Origin: an uncultured Salinisphaerales bacterium
GTDB lineage: Bacteria; Pseudomonadota; Gammaproteobacteria; Nevskiales; CAJXLF01
DNA length: 64,000 bases
Direction: 5' to 3'
NCBI GenBank assembly: GCA_913055805.1
Contig: CAJXLF010000009.1
Span: 86,795-150,794 of the forward strand
The position numbers and the translations under genes are program-made. Below the pieces are notes generated by a model. That model had not been told where the DNA came from. It saw nothing but the letters and a program-made list of their open reading frames with translations, and ran no database searches. Shown in pieces: positions 7,965 through 17,097 of this stretch; position 1 is the first letter of the stretch; each line of letters opens with the position of its first letter.

Positions 7965-10294
7965 ACGAATGGCCCCAGTGTCGGCACCGTGCCGGGCTTA
8001 TGTGTATAGCTGAAACTGACCAGGCAGTCCTGTTCGTCCGGCAACTTGACCTGCAAACGGTTCTCGGCTTCCAGCCCCTGAATATACAGCTGCCCGTCAT
8101 AACCCACATAGCCGCTAACGGTCTCGCTCGTATTCAGGTAGGCCGGCTGGCCAACCGGCACATCACTGCCGTCCGGCATCTGCAATAGCAGGGTAGCGGA
8201 TTTTCTGCGCCGCAGATGGAATGTGGCCTGTGCCCCTGCCCGCTCGGAAGGCACAATCCGCTTGTCCACCGCGTCGAAATAAACATCCTCCGGCAGACTG
8301 CCGGGATCAATACTGATGCGGTTGTCCTGATAGCTGCTCAAAGGCGTCAACAGGTAATAACCACGGCTGTCCGTGTACCCGATTTCGCGGTTCTCCAGCA
8401 ATACCGGCACATCTGCAGTACCGTTGGTCGAAACCAGGGCAAAGGCATCGGAAATGCGGCGGGACAGAAACAGATCGTTATCCATGCCGATCAAGGCCCC
8501 TGACAGACTGGCGAAATACCGCTTCTGTTCGGCAAACTCGGCCACCCCGGCATTCAGCTGGCCGTAATCTCCGCGATAGCCCGACTCCAGTTGCCAGAGG
8601 TCACGATCCCCGTTCTCCGCCAGCGCCCGCCAGCCAAATCCGCCATCAATGGGGATGGGCCGATTGGCCTGGAAAGCTTCCACCTGGCTGTCACCCTGAC
8701 GCGAGGCCGACAGGGCATAGGAGTTACCGCCCCAGGCATAATTCAGGCCGGCAAACACATTGGTCCGGTCCTCATCATCCAGGTCTTCCGTCACGCTGGC
8801 GAAAAAGTTGAGCCGCATGCTCAGGGGCAGGCTGTAAAAGACGGAGGCCAGTCTTGAATCGTCGGACAGCGCTCCGGTTTCCTGCGACTTGAGCCGCACG
8901 TATCCCATGGTGATGGCGCCAAGATGCTGTCCCAGACGCAAACTCAGAAAAGCCCTGTCCGTACGCCGGAATGGCAGGCGTCCATAGAAGCTGGCCACAT
9001 CATGGTAATCCTCACTGGCCTGCGTGGTACTCAGGTTCACGCCGACCCAGCGCCCATGCCATTCGTAACCGATCTGGCCCTGCTGGCCCAGCTGTTCATC
9101 CGAACTGCTCAGCGAAAACGCCGCATTGAAAACCCCGTATTCTTCCAGGCGCAGCGCCGTACCACCGCCCAGCATGGCCAGGCCCCGGGTGGCCTCGGCA
9201 TGCCCCTCCAGCGTAAAGAACTCGTTGAGACCATGGCGAACAGAGGTGCTGCCGATCAGATCATCCCCGTAATCGGCGGATTTGACGCCAAAGTTCTGCC
9301 GCACATAACCCAGCTCCACTGAATAGTCTGTCAGCCCGGGCCGCAATAACTGACTGCTGGCATAGACAGGCAGCACGGTCACCGACTGTCTGCCCAGAGT
9401 GTCGGTCACGACCAGGGTGGCCTGGCCGCGTTGATTGACACTCGGCAGTGCAGCGATTTCAAACGGCCCGGAGGTCACGCGGTCCTGAAACTGACGCACG
9501 CCGTTCACATACAGCTCGACGGTCGAGGGTAATGCGGCCTGGCCCGCGAATTCCGGTATAGGGAAGGTGATCAGATCCGGTTGCAGGCTGAAATTGCGTG
9601 AATACTGCAGACCGGCGAAGCGCGTGGGCCGGCTCCATGAGAGACCACGGGTAATACCATCACCTAACTGAAAAGTCGTCAGTGCTTCAGGGTCGGAATA
9701 ACGCCAGGCCGTGTCCAGGCGCACCCAGGGCTTGATACCGGTCTGAGGTTCGGTAAACCCCAGCATGTCATTGGTCAACAGACCGAAATCACCGAACACA
9801 CGGGTCTCGAGCAAACCGTTGATGCGGGTGTTCATACCTTCCGGACGGTCGGCAAAAACATCATAGTTGATCACCACACCGGCAGCTGAATCCACTTCCA
9901 ACGGAGCCATTACCGGCTGATTCAGGCTGCGGGTCTCAAGATTCAGGGCATCCAGAGGCGCCTGCAACTCGAGTATCTGCCGGCCCTGGTCGAGCCGGGC
10001 AGTCAAACCGCTGATGCTCTGCAGGCGCACCCAGCCTGTCGTCCGGGGCAGCTTGAAAGAAAGCGCCTCCAGCGCCTTGGCCGGCATATGGAAGGATTGG
10101 CCTTGCTGAATAACATGAGCGAGGTAACCGGTGGCGGACTGGTTGAGCACCACCTCAAGATAATAATCGGTGCCTTCAGGCGGGTTGGGAGCATCAGGCA
10201 GCATATCCAGGTTGTCGCCGGAAGCCATGACAGCCCGGGCGCCGAGGATACTGAGGACTACGATGACAAGAACGCTGTCAGCGAGCCTGCGCAT
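7955..10294 (-). CDS. Fimbrial outer-membrane usher (archaic chaperone-usher type)
   Basis: About 779 residues. A signal peptide is followed by an N-terminal periplasmic domain, a large beta-barrel with plug (YVNGVRQFQDRVTSGPFEI and LVVTDTLGRQ are typical usher segments), and C-terminal domains ending SYTHKPGTVPTLGPFVCE. It secretes and assembles pilus subunits delivered by the chaperone. The ATG at 10294 was chosen because the signal peptide starts there; an in-frame ATG at 10327 would add 11 residues. Either start overlaps the chaperone stop, indicating translational coupling. Confidence 0.92.
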   Translation of the reverse strand: MRRLADSVLVIVVLSILGARAVMASGDNLDMLPDAPNPPEGTDYYLEVVLNQSATGYLAHVIQQGQSFHMPAKALEALSFKLPRTTGWVRLQSISGLTARLDQGRQILELQAPLDALNLETRSLNQPVMAPLEVDSAAGVVINYDVFADRPEGMNTRINGLLETRVFGDFGLLTNDMLGFTEPQTGIKPWVRLDTAWRYSDPEALTTFQLGDGITRGLSWSRPTRFAGLQYSRNFSLQPDLITFPIPEFAGQAALPSTVELYVNGVRQFQDRVTSGPFEIAALPSVNQRGQATLVVTDTLGRQSVTVLPVYASSQLLRPGLTDYSVELGYVRQNFGVKSADYGDDLIGSTSVRHGLNEFFTLEGHAEATRGLAMLGGGTALRLEEYGVFNAAFSLSSSDEQLGQQGQIGYEWHGRWVGVNLSTTQASEDYHDVASFYGRLPFRRTDRAFLSLRLGQHLGAITMGYVRLKSQETGALSDDSRLASVFYSLPLSMRLNFFASVTEDLDDEDRTNVFAGLNYAWGGNSYALSASRQGDSQVEAFQANRPIPIDGGFGWRALAENGDRDLWQLESGYRGDYGQLNAGVAEFAEQKRYFASLSGALIGMDNDLFLSRRISDAFALVSTNGTADVPVLLENREIGYTDSRGYYLLTPLSSYQDNRISIDPGSLPEDVYFDAVDKRIVPSERAGAQATFHLRRRKSATLLLQMPDGSDVPVGQPAYLNTSETVSGYVGYDGQLYIQGLEAENRLQVKLPDEQDCLVSFSYTHKPGTVPTLGPFVCE

Positions 10295-11048
10295 CCCCGC
10301 CGATGCTGTGCTCGACAAGCTCCCCATTGATTACTGCCCTGATGGATTTTGTTCTTGTAACCACGTCGGCGTCGACATTATCCAGCCGCCATTCGCGAGT
10401 CTGGCCCGCAAGCACATACCCGAAAAGTCCGTCCTTGATGGTCATTTGCTTTGGCGGGCTCATGAAAATGAGGTCCGCAATCTGGGCGCTCTTGCTGCCG
10501 TTGTTCTGCAGCGACAGAACCACACCCGTCTCGGTGTTCCTTAGCGACCACTGCAAATCCACATCCGGATTCAGCTGCATTTTCGCGGACGGCCACACAA
10601 ACAATGGCAGGGAGTAACGAAATACGAAGTTCACACCCTGCTCTCCGGAGCCATTGGCCACCGGCAGTTCATCTACCAGAATGCGGAAGCTGGCCTCCCG
10701 CTGCGCAGCGGCATTCACTTGCGCCGGCCGGCGAATCACCCGAACCAGTTGCCGCTCCCCCGGAGGGATACTGACCATCGCGGGACTCAGGGCGAAGGCC
10801 TGGCTGGCCTGAAGCACTTCCCGGTCCTGTTCCTGGGCCCAGCCAAACAGGCGTACCTGCGCCTGAATAGTGCGTTCGCCGTTATTGATAAGCCACAAGC
10901 GGTGTGACTGGTCGCCGGGTTCGAACACAAGGTTCGTCGGCGTGACCTGAAGACTGGCTGCATACAATGGCAAGCTGACCACCCAGATTCCCAGTACGGG
11001 AACCAGGCGGCCAGCAATTTTGCCAATATGCCGTATGAGCGTCTTCAT
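10278..11048 (-). CDS. Periplasmic pilus chaperone (PapD-like fold)
   Basis: 256 residues. The signal peptide ends PLYA-ASL, followed by an N-terminal Ig-like domain with SLQVTPTNLVFEPGDQSH and the donor-strand segment ALSPAMVSIPPGERQLVRVIR, then FRILVDELPV. The C-terminal domain keeps LSLQNNGSKSAQI. It caps SCPU subunits and hands them to the usher. It starts 6 bases after the major subunit stop and overlaps the usher at its own end. Confidence 0.9.
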   Translation of the reverse strand: MKTLIRHIGKIAGRLVPVLGIWVVSLPLYAASLQVTPTNLVFEPGDQSHRLWLINNGERTIQAQVRLFGWAQEQDREVLQASQAFALSPAMVSIPPGERQLVRVIRRPAQVNAAAQREASFRILVDELPVANGSGEQGVNFVFRYSLPLFVWPSAKMQLNPDVDLQWSLRNTETGVVLSLQNNGSKSAQIADLIFMSPPKQMTIKDGLFGYVLAGQTREWRLDNVDADVVTRTKSIRAVINGELVEHSIGGDAQAR

Positions 11049-11054
11049 TAATCA

Positions 11055-11549
11055 TCAGAATGACACAGTTACGGTCACGGTGTCTGTAAAGATACCGGTA
11101 GAAACACTCTGGCCACTGGGCACACGGCCATAGACAGTGAAGGCCTTGATACCGTCCACGTCACTGCCATCGTCACCCTGGGTCGTGGTGCCGCCGATAT
11201 CATCCCAGCGGGTCGTACGCGAGGAGTCAGTGTACATATCGTAGTTCACATAGTTACCCGAACCGTCATGCAGACGGCGCTGGGTCACATCCGCGTTCAC
11301 GCCGTCGTCCAGACCAATCTGATAATCCGAACCGATGGTACAGGTCGCCGTTACCGTCGACTGGGCATCGTTATTGGATGCCAGAGAAGGCACGTCAACG
11401 AAGGTCAGCGGCGTCGCCACCACCAGACAACTTTCCAGAACCGTCAGCGACACGGTAAACGTGGTGGTGCTGTCGGCCGCATAGGCCGAACCGCCCAACA
11501 TGCTCATACTCAAGGCCGACACAGCGGCAAAACGTTTAAAACCTTTCAT
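11055..11549 (-). CDS. Spore-coat-U major pilin subunit (CsuA/B-like)
   Basis: 164 residues. The signal peptide ends SAYA-ADS, followed by a single SCPU domain with the N-terminal strand TFTVSLTVLESCLVV and a YGRVPSGQSVSTGIFTDTVTVTVSF ending (quoted in part). Being first in the operon, with one domain, fits the main pilus rod subunit. ATG 11549 is chosen because TGGAGG lies about 8 bases upstream; an earlier in-frame ATG at 11573 precedes that site. Only one single-domain pilin gene is present, where classical Csu operons have three. Confidence 0.88.
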   Translation of the reverse strand: MKGFKRFAAVSALSMSMLGGSAYAADSTTTFTVSLTVLESCLVVATPLTFVDVPSLASNNDAQSTVTATCTIGSDYQIGLDDGVNADVTQRRLHDGSGNYVNYDMYTDSSRTTRWDDIGGTTTQGDDGSDVDGIKAFTVYGRVPSGQSVSTGIFTDTVTVTVSF

Positions 11550-11849
11550 CTCATTAACCTCCAGGTTGAACATGGAAAGCCAGGCTTTCCTGCTGAACCG
11601 CCGGGCTCCCCCCTGGGAAAACCCTGTTTTGTTGGCTGTTCAACTGATTGTTATTTTTGGCTTTCCGGAGGTTTTCAGGTATCCGTCAAATTACCGTCGC
11701 TGAGTGAGCCCTGGACTCATAAATGAATAGGAAAAGGCTTACAAAACCCTTACAGAATCATGCGTGCACCAGAGGCAACCGGATTATCGAAGTCAGCGGA
11801 AGGGCAGTTCAAAAATGCCCGCTGACAGCTTCGAAAGCTTGAGCGAAGG
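11550..11849. other. 300-base non-coding stretch, presumed pilus operon promoter region
   Basis: Lies between the pilin start (minus strand) and the lysR stop (minus strand). It must carry the pilus operon promoter. Apart from the hairpin described at 11792-11826, no convincing operator, promoter or small gene was found. Confidence 0.4.
11792..11826 (-). terminator. Stem-loop after the LysR gene
   Basis: GTCAGCGG..GGCA pairs with TGCCCGCTGAC, leaving a 4-base bulge and a 9-base loop that is T-rich when read on the minus strand. It lies 24 bases past the lysR stop and before the pilin promoter, so it probably insulates the two units. Confidence 0.45.
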
Positions 11850-12725
11850 TTACTGGTTCTCAAACCAGGCCTTGAGAAAATTCACGCAGCTGGTGATCTT
11901 GGGCGGCACGAACTGACGTGCCGGATAGATGGCATAAAGTTCCAGTTGCGGTCGCGAGGCATCGGGCAGGATTTCCACCATGCGGCCGTCTGCCAGTTCG
12001 TCCCTGCACACAAAACTGGGCAAAAAGCCGATGCCCTGCCCGTCCATAATCAGCTGCTTCATGAAAATGGTGCTGTTGACCCGCAGGTTGCCGGCCACCT
12101 GCACGCCATCGCCCAGCGGCCATTCGTTGCGCCCGCGAAAATAGCTGTACACGAAACAGTTGTGTTGCTGGAGATCCTCAGGCTGCCTGATGGCTGAGTG
12201 CTTTTTGAGATAGTCCCCGGAGGCACAGACCCGGTAATCGAAACGGGTAATGGCCTTGCCGATATAGCTGGAGTCGAAGGTCCGGCTGGCGGCGCGGAAG
12301 CCCAGATCGAAGCCATGCTCGACGAGGTCCACCCAGTCGTCGCTGAGCTGGATGTCCAGACGAATCTCGGGATATTCCTGCATGAAGGCAGAAAAGGCCC
12401 GTGACAGGTCGGTCATGCCCAGCGCCATGGGTGCATTGATACGCAACTTGCCGGCCGGCTTGCTCTGCAGGTCCTGGATGTAGCTGTCGGCATCTTCCAC
12501 TTGCAACAGGATCTGGCGGCAGCGTTCCAGGTAGCCCTCGCCGGCCTGCGTGAGTTGCAGGCTGCGCGTGGAACGGTTCAACAGCCGCGCGCCCACATCC
12601 TTTTCCAGACGGGTGATTTCCTTGCTGATAAGCGACTTGGAAATGCCCAGATCATCGGCCACCTGGGTAAAGCTGCCGGTATCCGCCAGCAGCACAAACC
12701 AGTGCATTGCGCGCAGTCTGTCCAT
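11850..12725 (-). CDS. LysR-family transcription regulator
   Basis: 291 residues. The N-terminal winged helix (MDRLRAMHWFVLLADTGSF, then QVADDLGISKSLISKEI) is followed by a substrate-binding domain from about residue 90. ATG 12725 is preferred, as GGGGTG sits just upstream; a GTG at 12731 is possible. It is divergent from the GST/SnoaL/DsbA-like/tautomerase operon with 118 bases between starts, so it probably controls that operon. The co-inducer is unknown. Confidence 0.9.
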   Translation of the reverse strand: MDRLRAMHWFVLLADTGSFTQVADDLGISKSLISKEITRLEKDVGARLLNRSTRSLQLTQAGEGYLERCRQILLQVEDADSYIQDLQSKPAGKLRINAPMALGMTDLSRAFSAFMQEYPEIRLDIQLSDDWVDLVEHGFDLGFRAASRTFDSSYIGKAITRFDYRVCASGDYLKKHSAIRQPEDLQQHNCFVYSYFRGRNEWPLGDGVQVAGNLRVNSTIFMKQLIMDGQGIGFLPSFVCRDELADGRMVEILPDASRPQLELYAIYPARQFVPPKITSCVNFLKAWFENQ

Positions 12726-12843
12726 ATTCACCCCGTTTCCAATTCATAAACAGTCCATTCGCATTATAGGCGTTTTTCTGAACAAGGCAGCCGCCTAGAC
12801 TGCAACGCAGATTCACTAACCCGCACCCGAAAAAGGAGTCACC

Positions 12844-13455
12844 ATGTACAAGCTCTACTACCTGCCCGGCGCCTGCTCGCTGGCCACCCAGACCATCATT
12901 CACGAACTCGGTCTGCCGGTGGAAATCGTCAACAAGACCCAGGCGCCGGAATTCGCCGAACTCAACCCGGTGGGTACCGTGCCGGTGCTGATCGACAACG
13001 GCGAAGTCCTGCGCGAAGGCGCGGCTGTCATGCTGCATCTGCTGGAATCCAACCGCAGCGCCATGTTGCCGGCAGACGGACCGCAGCGCCGGCGCGCGAT
13101 CCAGTCCATCATGTTCGCCAACGCCACCATGCATCCGGCCTACAGCCGCCTGTTTTTCCTGACCCAGAACATGGAAGACAGCCCGGCCCGCAGCGCCGCC
13201 CTGCAGGCCGCCGCCGACAATATCAGCAAGCTGTGGCAGGTGGTGGATAACCAGGTTGGCGACAAGCCCTTCCTCGACAGCGACCAACTCAGCGCCGCCG
13301 ACGTCATGCTCACCGTGTATTCCCGCTGGGGCCAGTACTTCCCGGTGAACATCACGCTGGGCGCCAACAGCGAACGCATGATCGCCAACGTCAGCAACCG
13401 GCCCAGCTTCCAGCGCGCTCTGGCGGCCGAGCAGGCGCAGAGCGAGGCGGCCTGA
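12844..13455 (+). CDS. Beta-class glutathione S-transferase
   Basis: 203 residues, starting MYKLYYLPGACSLATQT, where Cys11 in the PGACSLA motif marks the bacterial beta class. The middle has NPVGTVPVLIDNGEVL (glutathione site) and LREGAAVMLHLLE. The helical domain has the conserved LSAADVMLTVYSRW motif. AAAAGGAG lies 7 bases before the start. First gene of a five-gene detoxification-type operon divergent from lysR; the TGA stop abuts the next ATG directly. Confidence 0.9.
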   Translation: MYKLYYLPGACSLATQTIIHELGLPVEIVNKTQAPEFAELNPVGTVPVLIDNGEVLREGAAVMLHLLESNRSAMLPADGPQRRRAIQSIMFANATMHPAYSRLFFLTQNMEDSPARSAALQAAADNISKLWQVVDNQVGDKPFLDSDQLSAADVMLTVYSRWGQYFPVNITLGANSERMIANVSNRPSFQRALAAEQAQSEAA

Positions 13456-13821
13456 ATGAGTGCGCTGGCATCAGACCTCGACACCATCACCCACATTCTC
13501 GGCGAGTATTTCCTCGGCCTGCATGAAGGTGACAGCGAGCGACTGCGTGCCATTTTCCATCCGCAGGCTGCGTTGCAGGCCCCCGGCCTGCGGCGCAGCC
13601 GCGCGGAATGGCTGGCTCTGGTGGAGGAACGCGAAAGCCCCGCCGCCCGTGGCGATACCTTCGCCTACCGCATCCTCGGCATCGAGATTCTCGGGGACCA
13701 GGCCATGGCGAAAGTTGACTGCCCGCTGCTCGGCCGGCGTTACGTTGATTACCTCGGACTGCTCAGGGAAGACGGCCGCTGGCGCATCGTGAACAAGATG
13801 TATGCCGACCGCCCCGAATAA
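13456..13821 (+). CDS. SnoaL/lumazine-binding-like NTF2-fold protein
   Basis: 121 residues resembling the putative lumazine-binding (NTF2-like) family. Features are an N-terminal helix with ITHILGEYFLGLHEGD, then FHPQAALQAPG, and a closing strand GRWRIVNKMYADRP. The ATG immediately follows the GST stop, so translation is coupled. The fold is known for small-molecule isomerases and cyclases, but no catalytic residue can be assigned. It is probably a companion enzyme or binding protein acting on the same substrate as the GST. Confidence 0.8.
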   Translation: MSALASDLDTITHILGEYFLGLHEGDSERLRAIFHPQAALQAPGLRRSRAEWLALVEERESPAARGDTFAYRILGIEILGDQAMAKVDCPLLGRRYVDYLGLLREDGRWRIVNKMYADRPE

Positions 13822-13832
13822 AAGGAACTGCC

Positions 13833-14489
13833 ATGCAAACCATCAAGATTGAAATGATCCACGACATCGTGTGCTCCTGGTGCGCGATTGGTTACCGGCA
13901 TCTGCAAACCGCCCTGCACGATCTCGAAGGCCAGGTAGAAGCCGATCTGCATTTTCTGCCCTTTGAACTCAACCCCGACATGTCGCCCGAAGGCGAGGAC
14001 ATTGTGGCGCATCTCGGGCGCCGCTACGGCTGGGACGAAGAACGGGTGATGACTTACCGCCGCGACCTCATCCCCAAAGGCCTGGCTGCCGGTGTGCACT
14101 TCGACTTCAGTAAACGCACGCATTACTACAACACCTTCGATGCGCACTGCCTCATGCACTGGGCCGAACAGCAGGGCCGGCAAGTCGAGCTCAACGAAGT
14201 GCTGATTCCTGCCTATCACAGCGAAGGCGCCAACCTTGCCGATCGTCAGGCCTTGCTCGATCTGGCCGCGCGCGCCGGCCTTGACCGTGAAGCAGCCCGA
14301 CAGGCTTTAGTCTCCGGGGAACTCGTGCAACCGGCAAAACAAAAGATGGCCCGGGTCGCCACCTACAAGGTGCGTAGCGTACCGGCGTTCATTTTCAACG
14401 AAACCGATTTTGTTTCCGGTTCCAACTCGCCGGAATTTTTCCTCCAGTACCTGCACGGCCAACTCAAGGCTTCAACCACTGCTGCATAA
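13833..14489 (+). CDS. DsbA-family oxidoreductase, FrnE-like
   Basis: 218 residues, no signal peptide, hence cytoplasmic. The active site is CSWC (Cys14-Cys17) within HDIVCSWCAIGYRHL, and the C-terminal VRSVPAFIFNE carries the cis-Pro. This is the FrnE subgroup of DsbA-like proteins, which include polyketide-linked isomerases and protein disulphide enzymes. AAAGGAACTGCC precedes the start. Its place between a SnoaL-like protein and a tautomerase suggests small-molecule chemistry rather than general protein folding. Confidence 0.85.
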   Translation: MQTIKIEMIHDIVCSWCAIGYRHLQTALHDLEGQVEADLHFLPFELNPDMSPEGEDIVAHLGRRYGWDEERVMTYRRDLIPKGLAAGVHFDFSKRTHYYNTFDAHCLMHWAEQQGRQVELNEVLIPAYHSEGANLADRQALLDLAARAGLDREAARQALVSGELVQPAKQKMARVATYKVRSVPAFIFNETDFVSGSNSPEFFLQYLHGQLKASTTAA

Positions 14490-14500
14490 AGGAGTGCTCC

Positions 14501-14725
14501 ATGCCCTACGTAAACATCCAGATCACCGACGAAGGCGTGACCCGTGAACAAAAGGAAGCGCTGATCCAGCGCACCACCCTCATGCTGGTAGAAGTGCTGA
14601 ACAAGGACCCGGCTACCACTTTCGTGGTGATCGACGAAGTCAGCACTGATAACTGGGGCGTGGCCGGAGAACTGGTCAGTGATTTGCGCAAACGTCAGGC
14701 AGAGAAACGAACGTCAAAAAAGTGA
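14501..14725 (+). CDS. 4-Oxalocrotonate tautomerase family protein
   Basis: 74 residues starting MPYVNIQITDEGVTREQKEA. After removal of Met the N-terminal Pro is the catalytic base of this superfamily. The small beta-alpha-beta fold is evident, with the VVIDEV strand and NWGVAGE following. AAAGGAG lies at the right distance upstream. Last clear gene of the operon under the divergent LysR regulator. Keto-enol tautomerisation is likely; the substrate is unknown. Confidence 0.85.
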   Translation: MPYVNIQITDEGVTREQKEALIQRTTLMLVEVLNKDPATTFVVIDEVSTDNWGVAGELVSDLRKRQAEKRTSKK

Positions 14726-14794
14726 TGCCCGGGGCACATCAGGTATATCAGGGAGTTGCAACCAGAACCTGCACAATAGCTTCGCCTCTGGGGT

Positions 14795-15067
14795 GTGGCG
14801 TATTACTATCGTAAACTCAGCGATAAGAATGGTATCGGCGTAGTGCTGGGTCTGGGCCCGGAACGCGACCGCGACCTTGACGGTGGTTATGAGCTGGGCG
14901 GAAACCTCTCGGTAGAAGACCTTTTTGGCATCTATCGAGACTGGCAACTGCGGGCCTATGCCGGACTGGGCGGCCGCGTCAGCGACAGTGGCGCCGGCTC
15001 TGCCACCGGCCGTATTCAGGCCTTCCGCGGCTACAGCTTCGGCCTGGAGTTCATTTACCGCTTTTAA
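14795..15067 (+). pseudogene. C-terminal remnant of an outer-membrane beta-barrel protein
   Basis: A GTG at 14795 opens 90 codons with alternating polar and hydrophobic residues, Gly- and Tyr-rich, ending in LEFIYRF with a terminal Phe, as in porin-type barrels. There is no signal peptide and no good ribosome-binding site. A stop sits 15 bases upstream in frame. In a neighbouring frame 14751-14793 reads as sensible sequence (NLHNSFASGV) that could join by frameshift. I read it as the tail of a decayed outer-membrane gene. A short functional protein is less likely. Confidence 0.45.
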
Positions 15068-15090
15068 ACTGCCAGCTACAGGATTCAGGC

Positions 15091-16398
15091 ATGACTGACA
15101 CTACGGGTTTCGTAGATAAAGTACGGGACCATTCCGCCGTTATCGGCATTTACGGCCTGGGCTATGTCGGCCTTCCACTGGCAATATGCTTCGTACAGGC
15201 AGGCTTCAGAGTCATCGGCTTTGATATCGATGACAGCAAAATCCGCGCACTGGAGAGCGGCAAGAGTTATCTGCCGCATATCGATATCTCGCCGCTGCAG
15301 GGAGCCGACGGACGCTTTCAGGCAACGACCGATTTCTCCAGAACGTCGGGAGCTGATGCCCTGATTATCTGCGTGCCCACGCCACTGGATGCGCACCGCA
15401 ATCCCGACCTCAGTTTTGTCACCGGCACCATGGACAGCATCGCCCCCTGGCTAAGGCCGGGACAATTGGTTGCGCTGGAAAGCACCACCTACCCCGGCAC
15501 CACCGAGGAAGAGCTCAAGCCGCGCATCGAGGCCCGCGGACTGAAAGTGGGCAGCGACGTTTATCTGGTCTACTCGCCGGAACGCGAAGATCCCGGCAAT
15601 CCCCACTTCACCACCCGTAACATTCCCAAGGTCTGCGGCGGCATGACCGAAGCCTGCCTGGAAGCCGGCGTGGTGCTCTACGGCCAGGTCATTGAAAGCG
15701 TGGTTCCGGTCAGTTCGGTGGGCACGGCGGAAATGACCAAGCTGCTGGAAAATATCCAACGCGCCGTCAATATCGGCCTGGTCAATGAAATGAAAATCGT
15801 CGCTGACCAGATGGGCATCGACATTCACGAGGTTATCGAAGCGGCGGCCACCAAACCCTTTGGCTTTGTGCCCTACTATCCCGGCCCCGGTCTGGGCGGC
15901 CACTGCATTCCCATCGACCCCTTCTACCTGACCTGGAAAAGTCACGAGTTTGGCGGCAACACCCGCTTCATCGAACTGGCGGGCGAAATCAACTCCAGCA
16001 TGCCGGAATGGGTGGTGCACAAGATCTCCGCGGCACTCAACGAACAGAACAAGTCGGTCAAGGACAGTCGCATTCTCATTCTGGGCATTGCCTACAAACG
16101 CGATGTCGGCGACATGCGCGAATCACCCGCCGCCAAAATCATGGAGCTGCTCAGACGGCGCGGCGCCATACTGGCCTACAGCGATCCGCATGTAGCGGCG
16201 TTCCCGAAAATGCGGGAATACGATTTTGAGTTGCACAGTGTTCCCGTCGATGCCGACACCCTGCCCGATTATGACTGCGTGGTGGTCGTGACCGACCATA
16301 TGGCCTTTAATTACGACCTGATCCTGGAACATGCCAGTAGCATCGTGGATACGCGTGGCGTTTACCGAACCCCCCATCCCAAGGTACTCAAGGCTTGA
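15091..16398 (+). CDS. UDP-sugar 6-dehydrogenase (WbpA/TviB-like)
   Basis: 435 residues. The Rossmann motif GLGYVG is at 22-27, the central helix domain contains [10 protein letters not shown], and the catalytic Cys272 lies in [11 protein letters not shown]. The C-terminal UDP-binding domain has [16 protein letters not shown]. The family oxidises UDP-N-acetylhexosamine or UDP-glucose to the uronic acid using two NAD+. The closest look is to UDP-N-acetylglucosamine or -galactosamine dehydrogenases. No glycosyltransferase or other surface-sugar gene is nearby, so it seems stranded from its pathway. Confidence 0.92.
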   Translation: MTDTTGFVDKVRDHSAVIGIYGLGYVGLPLAICFVQAGFRVIGFDIDDSKIRALESGKSYLPHIDISPLQGADGRFQATTDFSRTSGADALIICVPTPLDAHRNPDLSFVTGTMDSIAPWLRPGQLVALESTTYPGTTEEELKPRIEARGLKVGSDVYLVYSPEREDPGNPHFTTRNIPKVCGGMTEACLEAGVVLYGQVIESVVPVSSVGTAEMTKLLENIQRAVNIGLVNEMKIVADQMGIDIHEVIEAAATKPFGFVPYYPGPGLGGHCIPIDPFYLTWKSHEFGGNTRFIELAGEINSSMPEWVVHKISAALNEQNKSVKDSRILILGIAYKRDVGDMRESPAAKIMELLRRRGAILAYSDPHVAAFPKMREYDFELHSVPVDADTLPDYDCVVVVTDHMAFNYDLILEHASSIVDTRGVYRTPHPKVLKA

Positions 16399-16453
16399 TT
16401 CAGATATAGCGCCACGACAAGCGCCAGATAGCATGACACTTTATTGAGGAAGA

Positions 16454-16487
16454 AAACCGGGCCCTGCGCCGACGCCCGGCCCGGTTT
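16454..16487. terminator. Bidirectional terminator hairpin
   Basis: AAACCGGGCC and GGCCCGGTTT pair perfectly over 10 bp around a 14-base loop. It lies between the converging nucleotide-sugar dehydrogenase and cytochrome P460 genes and can serve both strands. Confidence 0.75.
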
Positions 16488-16504
16488 CTGGAAGCAGAAT
16501 AAAA

Positions 16505-17050
16505 CTAGCGTTTCAGCGTCGGATAACCGTCCAGAAACACCCAGTCGCTGTCTTTCGCCGGCAGGTGGCAGCCCTGACAGGTCTGCTCGAAACTCACCGA
16601 CACATTGGTAGTCGGGTCTTTCGCTTCGTACAGCGCCCAGCCCCAGCCTTCGGCCCAGTGCGGCCCGTCGAAACGCGCCTTGCTGTCCTTGACCATAACG
16701 AACCAGACGGCCGGGTCGGTCGCCCACTGCGCCTGGCCGGTGGTCAGGGCGCCGGCGCCGATACTGCGGATTTCCTTCACCAGCACGGTACCATCGGCAA
16801 ACTTGCCGGTCTGATTAAAGGCCCGTGCCGCCTCCGGCTGGGTATAGACGTCGTGAAAGCCATGGCCCGGCGCCTTCTCATCCGTCACCACCCAGGAACC
16901 CAGGTGCGTCCATTCCTGGCGAAAGTTTTTTGGCAGCTGAATACCGCCCTGCTTGTCCACGACCGTGGCGAAGGTCTGCGTCGGCAGATCAGACGCCGCT
17001 GCAACGAAACTTGCGGTCAGGATGACCGCCGTAAGAATACGCGTATACAT
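16505..17050 (-). CDS. Cytochrome P460-family haem protein
   Basis: 181 residues with a signal peptide (first ~19) and one haem-binding motif CQGCH at 158-162 near the C-terminus, as in the cytochrome P460 family. PKNFRQEWTHLGSWVV at the N-terminus and FVMVKDSKARFDG in the middle are family-like. Known members oxidise hydroxylamine or handle nitric oxide; others are uncharacterised c-type cytochromes. It follows a YHS protein on the same strand with a strong hairpin between them. Confidence 0.85.
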   Translation of the reverse strand: MYTRILTAVILTASFVAAASDLPTQTFATVVDKQGGIQLPKNFRQEWTHLGSWVVTDEKAPGHGFHDVYTQPEAARAFNQTGKFADGTVLVKEIRSIGAGALTTGQAQWATDPAVWFVMVKDSKARFDGPHWAEGWGWALYEAKDPTTNVSVSFEQTCQGCHLPAKDSDWVFLDGYPTLKR

Positions 17051-17067
17051 GTCCCTCTCCTGAAATT

Positions 17068-17090
17068 GGCGGGGGCATTACGCCCCCGCC
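17068..17090 (-). promoter_or_regulatory. GC-rich hairpin between the YHS and P460 genes
   Basis: GGCGGGGGC pairs perfectly with GCCCCCGCC around a 5-base loop. It lies 7 bases past the YHS stop and 17 bases before the P460 start, in one operon and without a T-tract. It may shield the upstream message end or tune expression of the second gene. Confidence 0.5.
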
Positions 17091-17097
17091 ATGCGGT

